A stretch of 64,000 nt of DNA from Rhynchopus sp. YZ270_cl-10 (GCA_964035575.1 OZ037908.1:744001-808000); one strand, 5' to 3'. Shown: positions 11,901-21,545, counted from the first letter of the stretch. Notes: a model not told the origin generated them from the letters alone. Numbers and translations are program-made.

Positions 11901-12129
11901 TTCCACACAACAGGCGACGACAAACGGTGCGGTGATCTGGTCTGAGTTTGACCCCATCCTGAACAGCACCACCTTCCGTGAGACAGGCTTCGCGACTCCC
12001 GTGAGCGTCCTGGTCGCTCGCATGACGCAGAACCCCGTGTCCAAATGTACTGAGTTCGTTGTCAAAGGCAAGGTGGCAGACGTCTTTCTTGGGCCACTTC
12101 CGCTCCTCCGGTACAAATGGAGCGAGTGA
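8939..12129 (+). CDS. UBA1: Ubiquitin-activating enzyme E1
   Basis: E1 adenylates the C-terminus of ubiquitin with ATP, holds it as a thioester and passes it to E2 enzymes in cytosol and nucleus. Exon 1 is 8,939-11,743 and exon 2 is 11,914-12,129, giving 1,006 residues against about 1,020-1,060 in fungi and animals. Domains in order: inactive adenylation repeat with GLGGLG (about residue 40); four-helix and first catalytic half-domain region; active adenylation repeat with GCGALGCELLKN (about 421); second catalytic half-domain with catalytic Cys578 in PQCTLHFFP; ubiquitin-fold domain split by the intron and ending PLLRYKWSE. The start ATG lies in CACTATGTCC after a C/T-rich stretch, and no earlier in-frame ATG fits. 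No break is seen. UBA6-type or SUMO E1 is unlikely because both halves and the ubiquitin-fold domain are on one chain and the Cys motif is of UBA1 type. Confidence 0.96.
11744..11913 (+). other. UBA1 intron, 170 nt
   Basis: The donor is GAG|GTGAGT and the acceptor CACACAACAG|GCG, both at codon boundaries (phase 0). Joining gives KQKYEVE-ATTNGAVIWSEF, which fits the start of the E1 ubiquitin-fold domain. Without splicing, exon 1 reads 17 extra codons to a stop. The intron carries a T-run and an HP-M fragment (AATGGAAAACGACGG). An earlier AG at 11,880 is out of phase with this donor. Confidence 0.85.
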
Positions 12130-13263
12130 GAGGGCCGTCATAAAAATATTTTTTTTTAAATACTATGACTGAGATGCGTTTTAGCACGTTTCAAATTATT
12201 TTGTTGTAAATTTTTGCAGAAACAACAAGACCACAAAAAAATCGGGCTTTTTGGGTGGCGTTTTGAGCGAACCCGCCTGGTGGGATGGGGCTTGTCGGGT
12301 ACCACAAAAGAAAAAAAACAATTCTTCCCCAGAAAAAAAAAAAAGAAAAAAAAAATGTGCTGTGCCGTTTCAAAAAAGGTGTGAAGCTACACTCAGGGGT
12401 GGAGGGTTCTTGTCTTTGCACGATGACCCTGTCAGGACGTGATATGACACGCGACACGTGAAAATTATTATTTTTGGATGGGAAATACGCGCGAAATTAC
12501 CTTGTGATGACAGGTGTACCCCTTCTGTCAGCAGGGCCATGTGTACAACTAATGGAAGAAGGAGGGTAAAAACCCAGGATGGGTGGGGGTGATGGGAGGG
12601 GGAATTCGTCAATGGGGGAGAAAAGCTGAGAATCTGCGTATTTTGGATACTACAGAGCCATTTTCATTTAATGGTAGGGAATTATTTTTCTCCGCCAAAC
12701 GAAAATAACGTTGCGTTTTTTTTTTTTTTGTTTTTGAGCAAGATGACGAAGCACCAAAAGATGCTTAGGTTCATCTTTAAAACAGTTTATGTTTTTTTGA
12801 ATAATTGATTTGATAACGTGTAGACACCTCACTTTTTTCTTTTTTGTGTGAGCTCCACGCAGCTTCCTCTCTATCTCTCGCTTCGTGGATACCGTTACTA
12901 CTTTTTTCTTCTTTTTGTATGTCCTTTACTTTCTCAAAGGGCGTAGAATTTGAGATATGGCTCAACCTAAAAATAAAAGACTTTCTCTCCACTCTCCCCA
13001 TTTTTCCTTCATAAAAAGCCATTCAAAACTCCCCATTTTTGACGGATCCTACTTTCCGCTCACAAACCTCCCCAAAATAAATAGCACGATCGGTGTAATA
13101 TTGGGGGTTTGTCCCCCTCCCACCACGCACCTTAGGTGCTTTTGGGGGGTAAAATCACGACTATTTTGTACATTTTTTTTTTTTTTTTTTAATCCTGATC
13201 ACACCAGGTTATTTTTATCTATCAATCAACTGCCTTTTGCCATTTTTATTCAATCCTCCCACT
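12130..13263. other. Intergenic, no gene; one HP-A hairpin
   Basis: T/A-rich spacer with homopolymers. HP-A lies at 12,740-12,785: AAGATGACGAAGCACC, loop, GATGCTTAGGTTCATCTT; AAGATGA pairs with TCATCTT and GAAGC/GCTTAG pair partly. No ORF with coding character is seen. Confidence 0.6.
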
Positions 13264-13464
13264 ATGGGAGTCACGAAGCAGGAGCGGATGGACCGTGTCA
13301 AGTTCACGATGCTCAAGATCAGGGAGCTGCGCGAGCGCGATATCCTCTCCCCGGGTGCCTCCAAGAACGCGTCCTTCAACTCCGTGAACCTTGGAATGCT
13401 ATTGCGCGACCCGCAGTGGAAGATGGAAAGCAATGACGTGATGTCACCTGCTGCGAATTCGTGA
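13264..13464 (+). CDS. Small conserved protein, paralogue of 31,254-31,430
   Basis: A 66-residue ORF starting MGVTKQERMDRVKFTM and ending DVMSPAANS. Function unknown. It shares a clear pattern with the ORF at 31,254: QERMxRVKxTMxKIxELRE near the N-terminus, an SxNLxxL segment, and DPQWKxE near the C-terminus. Two separate copies with conserved spacing and many synonymous differences are good evidence for coding. The N-terminal 30 residues should form a charged amphipathic helix; there is no signal peptide, membrane segment or Cys/His cluster. The start context CACTATGG matches UBA1 and 31,254. GC content is high within the ORF and drops sharply on both sides. It may be a complete small protein or the single long exon of one. 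Confidence 0.7.
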   Translation: MGVTKQERMDRVKFTMLKIRELRERDILSPGASKNASFNSVNLGMLLRDPQWKMESNDVMSPAANS

Positions 13465-13555
13465 GACCGTACCGAAACATGGACAGTGCAAACTGCTTTG
13501 CGTGACGTTCTAAAAAAAAAAAAAAAGAAAATAAAAATGAACAGTAAAAATGGAA

Positions 13556-13690
13556 CTTGAACAGGTGGCAACTACACTATTCCAACAATTCGAAAGAAGA
13601 GAAAAAGAGGAAAAGAGGAAAGGAAAGTGGAGATTGCACAACTGTGGCAACACAACCGAGGCAAACTACACTACTCCAACAATTTTTCAA
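13556..13690 (+). repeat. Two HP-G repeats
   Basis: A short copy at 13,561-13,597 (GGTGGCAACTACACTATTCC) and a full copy at 13,627-13,686 (GTGGAGATTGCACAACTGTG ... CTACACTACTCCAACAATTT). TTGCACA can pair with TGTGGCAA with one bulge. The full copy is almost identical to 60,778-60,840. Confidence 0.7.
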
Positions 13691-13974
13691 AGAAAAAGGA
13701 AAAAAAAGAGGGGAAACGGAAATGAGAGAGGTGTACGAAATATTTACATATTTCTTGCGCGTGCTGTATTTTTTTTTTTTAAAGTCTCTTTTGTGGTGTT
13801 TTGTTTGTATACCCTCATAGTATAAATAATGTTATTTGGTGTGGCTCATCCCAAAAATAAAGTGTAATTTTTGTACTTCTTTTGTATTTTTTTTTGTGTA
13901 TACCCCAAAAAAGGGGTTTTTTAAACTTTCGTTACCAGTTCGTACTTTCCCAATCGACCCCCGGTCATGGAACT

Positions 13975-14100
13975 CAAAGGTTCCTGGCGAAGCCACGGTA
14001 CGCAACATTTCTGAAAAATGTCGACATAAAATGGCACTGTCGTTGGTTATTATCGTCAGTTTCCGTAAATTTTACCTACGTGTTTTGATAAAAGGCTATT
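13975..14100 (+). repeat. HS module with TGGC-GAA-GCCA hairpin
   Basis: CTGGCGAAGCCACGGTACGC with AACATTTCTGAAAAATGT and a tail TTTCCGTAAATTTTAC. Near-identical DNA is at 22,505-22,632; partial copies are at 22,634 and 53,900. Confidence 0.7.
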
Positions 14101-14205
14101 TTTCCATAATATTATCCCCCCCGGATATACAGTGAGACAACAAACATCGGGTTAGTTGTCTTATTGTATTTTTTTTTTCTTGATGATGTGCGATAACGAA
14201 TATGA

Positions 14206-14251
14206 TAAGGTGACTAAGCACGAGAGGCTTAGGATCATCTTATAAACTTTT
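14206..14251 (+). repeat. HP-A hairpin, consensus-like copy
   Basis: AAGGTGACTAAGC, loop ACGAGAG, GCTTAGGATCATCTT, then ATAAACTTTTC and a T-run. The stem is CTAAGC/GCTTAG plus TGA/TCA and AAG/CTT. The copy at 59,142 differs at very few positions. Confidence 0.8.
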
Positions 14252-15446
14252 CCTTTTTTTTTTTTTTGGAACTAACAATAACATTACTTCTATACTATGA
14301 GGGTATCTGTTTGTTTCTCGCCCGTTACCGAGCGTCCCGGCGTTTACACTGTTAACTTCACCCCCCCTTTTTTTTTGGGGGGGGGGGTGGGTGACTAACC
14401 CGGGAGAGGCTTGGCTTCGTCCTACATCTCAACCTTTCAAAACCCCATTTTCGTTGGTTTGATGTACACCCAATTCACATCAGCACGTTTACACTTCACC
14501 CCATTTATTGCTCATTCATAAGGCTTCTGCACCTTCCACCTTTCGCCCCCAGTACAGAAAGTGGAGATTGCAACAACGTGGTGACACACGAGGCAACTCA
14601 CTTTCATCCGCAAGTCCCCCTCCCCTCCCCCATGAAAATAACAAGGTATGTTTTCGGGGCCGTACAGCTGGTCTGTCCTCTCTCTGTTTTTTTATAACTA
14701 CAAGCGTAGGTTAAGAAGGAGAAAACAGATCTGCAGATACGGTCGCCAATTGCCGCTCAAAAACAGGGTAATTGAGCAACGAAAAAAAACCTTGTTTTTT
14801 CCTTCTTTTTACTTACCTATCAGAGAGCAGGCCTGAGGACTAAACAGCGACGAAAATCGCGCTTTTTGGGCTTGGAATTCGGGGGGGGGGGGGTTTTTTT
14901 TTATACAAGAATCAGGTGCGTTTCTCGACCCTGGTCCATGTAGTACCCAAAAAATCGCAGGACAGAGTAGACTATTTTGTCTATGGTTGTGTGAGCAGCG
15001 TACACTGGCATCTTTGCACGGTCTTCCTGCACACGTTGTTGTAGTCAAAAAAACGCAGGCACCCGTTGAGACTTCGTTGTGACTCGATTAAGACTCGGTT
15101 TAAGCTTTTTGGGGTACTTTCTTCAAAATTTAAGGTAGCCTCCCGGTCCTCCTCTAGACCCCCCTCCGACGTGGAAAAACCCGACAGAATTTCTCGGGGG
15201 GGGGGGAAATGGATTTTTTTTAAAAAGAATTTTGGAATTTCACTACGCGGTTTAGCAACAGGCCTGTCTCAGAGTTACTATTTAATATTTTTTCTTTCTT
15301 TGGTGTGGCCCGCCCCAAAATAAAGTCAAAAAAATGTACTTCTAATGTACTTCTAATGTATGGTAAAAAAAGGGGGGTAAAAGGGGGGTATGTAATTTGA
15401 CCGGTTCTGACCGGTCACTTAACCAGTGTGTTGTCAAAAATTCCCG
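14252..15446. other. No gene seen
   Basis: AT-rich DNA with C/T- and G-runs. A degenerate HP-G-like piece lies at 14,563-14,605 and a short motif CTACAAGCGTAG at 14,699 recurs at 63,001. No ORF above about 90 codons looks coding. Confidence 0.5.
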
Positions 15447-15576
15447 AAAAAATCGGGTATTTTTGTGTACAAATAGTACCCGGTCAAAATAGGGTATGTA
15501 ATTTGACCGGCACCCCATTTTGACCGGCATTTTGACCGGGTACTATTTATACACAAAAAAACCCGATTTTTTGAAA
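15447..15576. repeat. Long inverted repeat before the LINE
   Basis: The left arm AAAAAATCGGGTATTTTTGT, followed by GTACAAATAGTACCCGGTC, is matched in reverse by GACCGGGTACTATTTATACA and AAACCCGATTTTTT. Arms of about 45 nt surround a spacer rich in GACCGG. It looks like a foldback element; no ORF. Confidence 0.75.
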
Positions 15577-15664
15577 AAAACCACAGGGGGGACCCTTTGG
15601 TCGTCGAAATTTCCCAGCCAAAATTGGTCGCAAAATCGGCCGATTTTTCAAAAATCTCAAAAAA
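15577..15664 (+). repeat. LINE target repeat, left flank
   Basis: GGACCCTTTGGTCGTCGAAA through AAAATCGGCCGATTTTTC to AATCTCAAAAAA is repeated almost exactly at 36,893-36,972. The match ends at the A-run where LINE copy 1 begins, which sets the 5' boundary of the element at about 15,665. Confidence 0.75.
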
Positions 15665-15669
15665 CCCCT

Positions 15670-18231
15670 GTGGTGCGCATCCGGGCAACGCGGCTGTCCA
15701 CAAAAGAAGTCGCGAGGACGAGGGTCATCACTCGGGTGGGCAATCACTTCGACGCGGTGTACGCCGACAACGACGCTATCGAGTTGCTCACAGCAGGGGC
15801 TCCCTACTCCCTGCTCAATCCCGACACCATTGCCGCGCATCCGTTGGCAGCGATCACTGCAGATTCCACCGCCTCTTGCTCCCTCGACCCCCCAGCGCAG
15901 GGTTATTACTGCCCCCTGCCTCACTGCTCGGGCTCCAAGATCCACAGGAGCGCGGAGTTCAAGCACCGCAAGCTGCGGGATCACTTGCAGGAGCACGCCC
16001 AGCAAGGCGACATCCTGCCTGCAGCCGACCTCCGCCGCCTGAAGTTCACGCAGTGCGTGCGGTGCGGGGACGTCCTCCCCATAAAGGCCAAGGATGGGAC
16101 ATGCTTCTCGTGCAGGGGGGCGACCGCACCATCCGCTGTTCCGCCCATCCGAAAGAGGTCCCAGCAGGAAGTAGACGACGATCGCCTTCTTCCGTCTGCG
16201 CATGACATCGCCGTAAGCCGCTCCCGTGTCATGGAGTTCATCCCGGACTACATGCTTCGTGCAGTGACGGAGGCGGTGAACATAGCACTCTTGGACATCG
16301 CAGCCAACGCTAAGGACCTGTCCGCGTGGAACCGGTTCGGCATGCTGTGGAAAACGCTCCTCCGCACTCGCCGAAGTGGCAAGACGAAGAAGAAGCGCAT
16401 GCGAGAGAAGCGCATCGAAGACTTGGAGCGGTGGGAGAAAGGCGAGTTATCCGCACTGTGGCGGGATGCGCAGGCTCAGGTGCCGGGGAGACGAGCAGAG
16501 CAAGAGGCCCCCATATTTGAGGATCTGGAACGGGCGTGCGTCGCTGAAGCTCGGAAGGGTCGTCCCGCCGCAGCCTTCTCCCGTCTCTCTTCGTCGGGAC
16601 TCGCCCCGGACTCTGAAGCCACACTGCAAGCTCTGCGGGCCAAGCACCCTCCGCCCCCATCCAAAGTGGAGTTAGGCCCGGCTTTGGTGAAGCCCGCCAC
16701 CCCAGATGACTTGACCCCTGCGCAGGTGCTGGCACTGGTGAAACGCATGCCGCGAGGCACTGCTGCAGGTCCTTCCGGCCTCCGTGCGGACCACCTCAAG
16801 CAGATGCTGAATGAGAGTGACGTCAACATCCTACCGGCCTTGACTCACGTGCTCAACGCAGTCCGCGCAGCCAGAGTCCCCGACGAAGTCACTCCTTTCC
16901 TGGCTGGGGCCCGTTTGATGGCGCTCCCCAAAGGTGCCAACGATGTCCGTCCGATCGCAGTGGGTGAAACTCTCCGTAGGCTGGCAGCGAAATCGTATGC
17001 AGCTGATGTGAAGAAGCAAGCGAAGGACATTCTGCTCCCTGGTAAGCAGGTGGGGGTAGGGGTGGAAGGTGGCATCGAGGCAGCGACAGAGACAGTCCGG
17101 GACTTCGCTTTCCGTCACATCGGCCAGGACAAAGTAGTGCTGAAGATTGACTTCAGCAATGCGTTCAACACTGTGTGCCGCAACACCTTGCTGAATCAGA
17201 CGCGCGCACACCTCCCTAAGCTGTCCCGTTTTGTGGAGTGGTGCTACGTGTATCCGTCCTCCCTGGTGTACGGTGAAGTAGTGGTACAATCGCAGTCCGG
17301 TGTGCAGCAAGGTGACCCGCTAGGCCCCCTTCTCTTCTCTCTGGTGGTGAAGGGCTTGACGGAAACGGTTCGCGACCTGCCGGGGGTGGATCTGTCGGTT
17401 TGGTACCTGGATGACGGGACGCTCATGGGATCGCCTGCGGCAGTTGCGAAAGCCTTTGAGATGCTGAAGTCGGAGAGCCTGAAGTTGGGGCTAAAGGTGA
17501 ATTCCTCCAAATGCGAACTCATCCCCCTCGGAGGTGAGAAGAACCACACTGATGCCGTCCTCCAGGATGCAGGATTTGCCGTGGCGGACCTGAAGGTGCT
17601 CCGAGAGGGATTCAGCTTTCTGGGGGCCCCCATCGGCTCTGACGAGTACTGCGACGAGTTCATGGAGAGCACGATGCTTGAATTCTCGAAGAAACTCCGC
17701 CTGCTGGGTAAACTGGGAGATGCTCAGGTGGCTCTGTCTCTCTTGCGCCACTGTGAAGGATTTTGCAAAACTGTCTTCTACATGCGGGCTCTTCGTCACC
17801 AAGGGGATCACAAGTGGCTGGACAAGTACGACAAGGAGGTGGACCGGGTGCTGGCTCAGATTCTGAGTTCGCCAGGGTCGGACCCGGACGCATTGATGCC
17901 GGATGCGGCTCGAGTGCAAGCTGCCCTCCCCGTGCGTATGGGGGGCTTGGGGGTGCGCCGTGCATACGACCACTGGACCGCTGCCGCTATGGGAGCTGCT
18001 AGTGGCACCTTCGATTTATGCAAGCACCTGGACAAACACTACCGTTGGGATGCTGGAGGGTGGAGCCACACTGCCACCCGGTACAATGAGCTTGTGGACG
18101 CCGACGCCCGCGTGAACCCAGAGGAGCAGCCCCAGCAAATCCTCAAACAGCGTGATCTGTCGGCCCCGATCATCACACGTCAAGTGTCTGAGTTGCGCGA
18201 CACTGGGACATCCAGGACCGTGCCCGGCTGA
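15670..18231 (+). CDS. LINE N-terminal zinc fingers and reverse transcriptase
   Basis: Encodes the polymerase for target-primed reverse transcription. With residue 1 at 15,670: a CCHH-like finger (CPLPHC ... HRKLRDH, about 81-107), a CxxC/CxxC finger (CVRCG ... CFSC, about 129-150), a basic helical stretch (about 220-260), and the RT from about 340. RT motifs visible are KIDFSNAFNTV (motif A, about 491), SGVQQGDPLGPLLFSL (motif B) and WYLDDGT (catalytic YxDD, about 579), followed by the thumb. The frame is open upstream to 15,520, but that part is flanking repeat. The first in-frame ATG (16,231) lies beyond the fingers, so either the 5' end is lost or initiation is non-AUG, as known for R2. 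The ORF ends early at 18,229 because the frame shifts just before the RLE. Confidence 0.88.
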   Translation: MVRIRATRLSTKEVARTRVITRVGNHFDAVYADNDAIELLTAGAPYSLLNPDTIAAHPLAAITADSTASCSLDPPAQGYYCPLPHCSGSKIHRSAEFKHRKLRDHLQEHAQQGDILPAADLRRLKFTQCVRCGDVLPIKAKDGTCFSCRGATAPSAVPPIRKRSQQEVDDDRLLPSAHDIAVSRSRVMEFIPDYMLRAVTEAVNIALLDIAANAKDLSAWNRFGMLWKTLLRTRRSGKTKKKRMREKRIEDLERWEKGELSALWRDAQAQVPGRRAEQEAPIFEDLERACVAEARKGRPAAAFSRLSSSGLAPDSEATLQALRAKHPPPPSKVELGPALVKPATPDDLTPAQVLALVKRMPRGTAAGPSGLRADHLKQMLNESDVNILPALTHVLNAVRAARVPDEVTPFLAGARLMALPKGANDVRPIAVGETLRRLAAKSYAADVKKQAKDILLPGKQVGVGVEGGIEAATETVRDFAFRHIGQDKVVLKIDFSNAFNTVCRNTLLNQTRAHLPKLSRFVEWCYVYPSSLVYGEVVVQSQSGVQQGDPLGPLLFSLVVKGLTETVRDLPGVDLSVWYLDDGTLMGSPAAVAKAFEMLKSESLKLGLKVNSSKCELIPLGGEKNHTDAVLQDAGFAVADLKVLREGFSFLGAPIGSDEYCDEFMESTMLEFSKKLRLLGKLGDAQVALSLLRHCEGFCKTVFYMRALRHQGDHKWLDKYDKEVDRVLAQILSSPGSDPDALMPDAARVQAALPVRMGGLGVRRAYDHWTAAAMGAASGTFDLCKHLDKHYRWDAGGWSHTATRYNELVDADARVNPEEQPQQILKQRDLSAPIITRQVSELRDTGTSRTVPG

Positions 18232-20795
18232 ATTCCCTTCAGCTGCCCTTGGCGGGGGCGTGGATTACCGCATTACCCACCCCAGAAAACGTCATCAACC
18301 CGGAAGAGTTTCGAGCAGTGGTCCGTCTCAGACTGGGTCTTGCGGTGCACAGGGACAAGGCACTATGCGAACAATGTGGTCGGCCCATGGATGAGTTCGG
18401 GATACACGCCCTCAACTGCAGCCATGGGGGTTGCACGATTCGCAGGCATGACCGGCTACGCGATCTGGTGGGCATGCTGGGTTCGAAGGCGGGCCTCGCT
18501 CCGTCCCTGGAGCCTAAGCACATCGTCCTCGGAGGGACCAAACCGGCAGACATCTTCTTCTCCATCGGAGTCGGTGATGGCAAGCCTAGAGCGGTGGACT
18601 GCGTGGTAGCGAATCCCCTCGCCGCGTCGCATGTCCAAGGGGCGGCCCGGGCGGTGGGACACGCCGCGGTCACACATCAGACGGCGAAACGGCGCAAGCA
18701 CGGCGAAGCCTGCAGGAAAGCTCATATTTCCTTCACAGCCTTTGCAGCCGAGGTCCTTGGGGGGCTAGGTCCGGAGGCAGACACGCTGTGGCGCCATCTG
18801 AACAAGATGGCTGCGGAGCGAGCGGACGGGGATAAAGTTCTGGCATCGGTCAAGTGGAACGAACGTCTGGCCGTGTGTGTCCAGCGGGAGGTGGGCGCCA
18901 CATTGCTGAAGAGAGGCGCCCTGTGCTTCAGCCTTGAGGTCACGCGCACAGCAGTGCCAGCGAAAGCAGTGTCCCTCGACAAAAGCTACTACGTCTCGCC
19001 AGACCCTCCCGATGACCGTTTCCCTTCGTACGTGGATGACCATCTGTACCGCTTGTCTGAGAACGACTGTGAAGTTGAAGAGGAACCTGTCGCTCCCGTC
19101 GCCCCTGATCCCCTTTATGACGTCGACGAAGCCACGGCAGCGATGGAGGCATGGCTGAGCCGACAAGCGGGCAAGGAATCCACCCATCCGTCCACCCTTG
19201 AAGTACCCTCCACTCCCTGCGAAGACCCTGCAACAGCATTCAAGGCGCTGGAGACATGTGACCCCCCGCCGGCCCTGCCGCTACAGCTGTCCTCCCTCGG
19301 GTGCTCCGTTCCCGCGGACTTCCGCTACACAGTGGGCGACTGTTGCTTCGATGCCGTGGCGTACCAGTGCGGGAGGAGTGCGGGGTCCCTGAGACAGGCG
19401 GCGATTGCACAGGTGGTCCAAGACGAGGACTTAGCGGCTCGCGCTGAACCAAGTGTCGGAGTATGGGCGCGACAGATGAGCATCGCTGGGTGTGCGCGTC
19501 CTGACACTTGGGCTGACATGGTGACGGTTAGCGGCCTGGCCCGAGCTCTGCATTCCCTGGTGGTGGTGTTCATTGGTGGCCATCGACCGTCGGTCTTCAC
19601 CCCCTCAGGCGAAGTGGGATACCGTCAGGTGCTCGCACTAGCCCACGATGGCCGCACCGCAGGTCACTTCACGCCGGTCAATATCCCCGAGAAGCTGACG
19701 CAGTTCCTCCTCATGCATGAACCGACCCCGCGCCTGCCGCCTCTCACTTGTGTGTCACGCGAGGGGCTTCTGGACTGCCCCCTGGAAGACTCACGGGCGG
19801 ATTTCGGGAAATGCGAGCTGTGCTCGGCTGCGGTCCTCGGTCGTGAACGTCATTGGGAGTGTCGGGAGTGCTCAGTTTGGGTGTGTGTGCCGTGTCGTTC
19901 CCTCCCCTCAACCTGCCCGCGGGCCCTGCCAGTGTCCAGCAAGCCATGCGCGGCGAGGATCATTGCGCGCGCGCACGAGATGATTGACCCCAAGAGCATT
20001 AACTTGGTGAAGGTACAGCGTGAAGCTCGCGTGACCAGCCAAGTGGAGACTGCAAAGGCGCGGAGGGCACAGACGCAACGCAACATGAGACAGGCATCAT
20101 CAGACGTCCAGGGACAAGAGAGCGGCTACTCCACCACACATTCAGCCCTCCCTACTCCGGTCGCGTCCTCGGTGCCCCCTGTCGCACAAGCAGTTGCCCG
20201 TCCCGGCGCCTCTGCGCAGACACACCCTGGTTCGGACGGGGCAACACAACCTCAGACCGGTACGGAGAGTGGCTTCTCAAACACCCACTCAGCCCTCCCC
20301 GTATCTTCTTCCTCTGAGGCAGTTCCCTCTTCCGTCCACCCGAGAGAGCAGCCGCCCGCCGCATCGCAGGGCAGCGAGTTCTCTATGGACCTCATCGACG
20401 AATCAGAACTCGCAGTCCCCATGTCTGACGCCACTTCGGCCCCCAGCACGTACACGCAATCGGAGAGTGGCTCTCAACCCGCACCTACAGCCCTCCCGAC
20501 CAACGTGCCGTTCTATGCCGGTATGGCGCCCTGCCCAGGATTCAACAACATGGGGTGTCCAGCGACCGCCGAGGCGTGGAAGGACACGTTCTACCCGAAC
20601 ACGCTTCAACACCAGTCGCTGGCAGCGGGAGGGGATTGGCAGTCGGTGGATGACGCCCTCACCTGCCTCTACCTGTGGAAAGAAGCGAAGAAGCCGTCGA
20701 TGAGCTCCGACGAGGTGGAAGAGGCTTACACCCTCTACAACCGTCTGCGGGGCCTAAAGCGGAGCAGGAACTCGCGGCCGTCCCAGAGCACTTGA
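18192..20795 (+). CDS. LINE C-terminal part: RLE endonuclease, OTU-like domain, repeats
   Basis: The frame opens at 18,192 and continues the RT protein from WDIQDRARLNSLQLP. In order: CCHC motif CEQC ... HALNC at 18,366; RLE core KPADIFFSIG ... AVDCVV at about 18,540-18,610 (PD-(D/E)XK-like, cuts target DNA); acidic linker; OTU-like cysteine protease region at 19,200-19,690 with VGDCCFDAVAYQ (candidate Cys) and HFTPV (candidate His); CxxC-rich finger CELC ... CVPCR at 19,812; three ESG(Y/F)S(T/N)THSALP-type linker repeats; C-terminal module PCPGF ... NRLRGLK. The mapped ORF start at 18,249 is a TTG, not a real start. An extra AC around 18,200-18,203 explains the split from the RT frame, so this copy is probably dead unless frameshifting is used. 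Confidence 0.85.
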   Translation, partial: VARHWDIQDRARLNSLQLPLAGAWITALPTPENVINPEEFRAVVRLRLGLAVHRDKALCEQCGRPMDEFGIHALNCSHGGCTIRRHDRLRDLVGMLGSKAGLAPSLEPKHIVLGGTKPADIFFSIGVGDGKPRAVDCVVANPLAASHVQGAARAVGHAAVTHQTAKRRKHGEACRKAHISFTAFAAEVLGGLGPEADTLWRHLNKMAAERADGDKVLASVKWNERLAVCVQREVGATLLKRGALCFSLEVTRTAVPAKAVSLDKSYYVSPDPPDDRFPSYVDDHLYRLSENDCEVEEEPVAPVAPDPLYDVDEATAAMEAWLSRQAGKESTHPSTLEVPSTPCEDPATAFKALETCDPPPALPLQLSSLGCSVPADFRYTVGDCCFDAVAYQCGRSAGSLRQAAIAQVVQDEDLAARAEPSVGVWARQMSIAGCARPDTWADMVTVSGLARALHSLVVVFIGGHRPSVFTPSGEVGYRQVLALAHDGRTAGHFTPVNIPEKLTQFLLMHEPTPRLPPLTCVSREGLLDCPLEDSRADFGKCELCSAAVLGRERHWECRECSVWVCVPCRSLPSTCPRALPVSSKPCAARIIARAHEMIDPKSINLVKVQREARVTSQVETAKARRAQTQRNMRQASSDVQGQESGYSTTHSALPTPVASSVPPVAQAVARPGASAQTHPGSDGATQPQTGTESGFSNTHSALPVSSSSEAVPSSVHPREQPPAASQGSEFSMDLIDESELAVPMSDATSAPSTYTQSESGSQPAPTALPTNVPFYAGMAPCPGFNNMGCPATAEAWKDTFYPNTLQHQSLAAGGDWQSVDDALTCLYLWKEAKKPSMSSDEVEEAYTLYNRLRGLKRSRNSRPSQST

Positions 20796-21036
20796 GTTTT
20801 TCTTTTTCATTCTTTACTTTTGTTTGGCTTTTAGCCTCCCCCCTCCCCCTTTGCCTATTGGTTTTATTTTATTTTATTTTTAGAATTAGAGTGTACAGCT
20901 AGGTAGGACCAGACGTCGTTAACAGCTATGAACCAAAGAGGTTCTCAGTGTCGTCGGCCAAGCCCCTTCACCAAAAAAGACTACAACAAGAAAACAAACA
21001 CACAGAAAAAAAAAGTAAAAGAATGCCCTTCCTCAA
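20796..21036 (+). other. LINE copy 1 3' UTR
   Basis: Conserved with copy 2 (42,497-42,743): GAGTGTACAGC, AGACGTCGTTAACAGCT, GAGGTTC and GTGTCGTC, then an A-rich stretch and GTAAAAGAATGCCCTTCCTC. In RLE-type LINEs the 3' UTR is normally what the reverse transcriptase binds; here that role is inferred. Confidence 0.65.
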
Positions 21037-21143
21037 AAAATCGAAAAATCTCGAAAAAGTGCCAAAAATGTCAAAAACAGGTGGAAAAAAAAAGAAAAAA
21101 GGGAAAAACGGGAAAAAAAAAAAAAATCCCAAAATTTTTTTTT

Positions 21144-21545
21144 CACAAGTGTTTTTGAGGCCTGCTCACTACACCCTAGGCACCCTTCTGGGACCAAAAA
21201 GTCAAAAAAAGCAAGAATTGGGCTGTTTTGAGCATCTAGAGTTTATTCCCCAGCCATTTTCTGTACCACCAGTGCATTTTGTACGGGCCAGCGCCTTGTC
21301 GAAAAATCGAAAAATCTCAAAAAAAAAAAAATCCCAAAAATTTTCCACAAGTGTTTTTGAGGCCTGCTCACTACACCCTATGTACCCTTCTGGGACCAAA
21401 AAGTCAAAAAAAGCAAGAATTGAGCTGTTTTGAGCATCTAGAGTTTATTCCCCGGCCATTTTTCTGTACCACCAGTGCATTTTGTATGGGCCAGCGCCTT
21501 GTCGAAAAATCGAAAAATCTCAAAAAAAAAAATATTTTTTTTTCG
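21144..21545 (+). repeat. 202-bp tandem repeat, two units
   Basis: Units start at CACAAGTGTTTTTGAGGCCT (21,144 and 21,346) and run through GAGCATCTAGAGTTTATTCC and CCAGCGCCTTGTCG. A third copy lies at 39,925-40,130, directly before LINE copy 2. Confidence 0.85.

Larger units (their letters stand above)
15665..21036 (+). mobile_element. LINE copy 1, RLE-type non-LTR retrotransposon with OTU-like domain
   Basis: About 5.4 kb, GC-rich. Coding order: zinc fingers, reverse transcriptase, CCHC motif, restriction-like endonuclease (RLE), OTU-like domain, Cys-rich finger, Ser/Pro-rich repeats, C-terminal module. RT upstream of an RLE places it with the R2/NeSL/CRE-like non-LTR clades. The two ORFs are one protein split by a 2-nt shift near 18,200. 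There is no in-frame ATG near the 5' end. The 3' end is judged from copy 2: the two agree through AAAAGTAAAAGAATGCCC and TTCCTC, then diverge. Confidence 0.85.
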
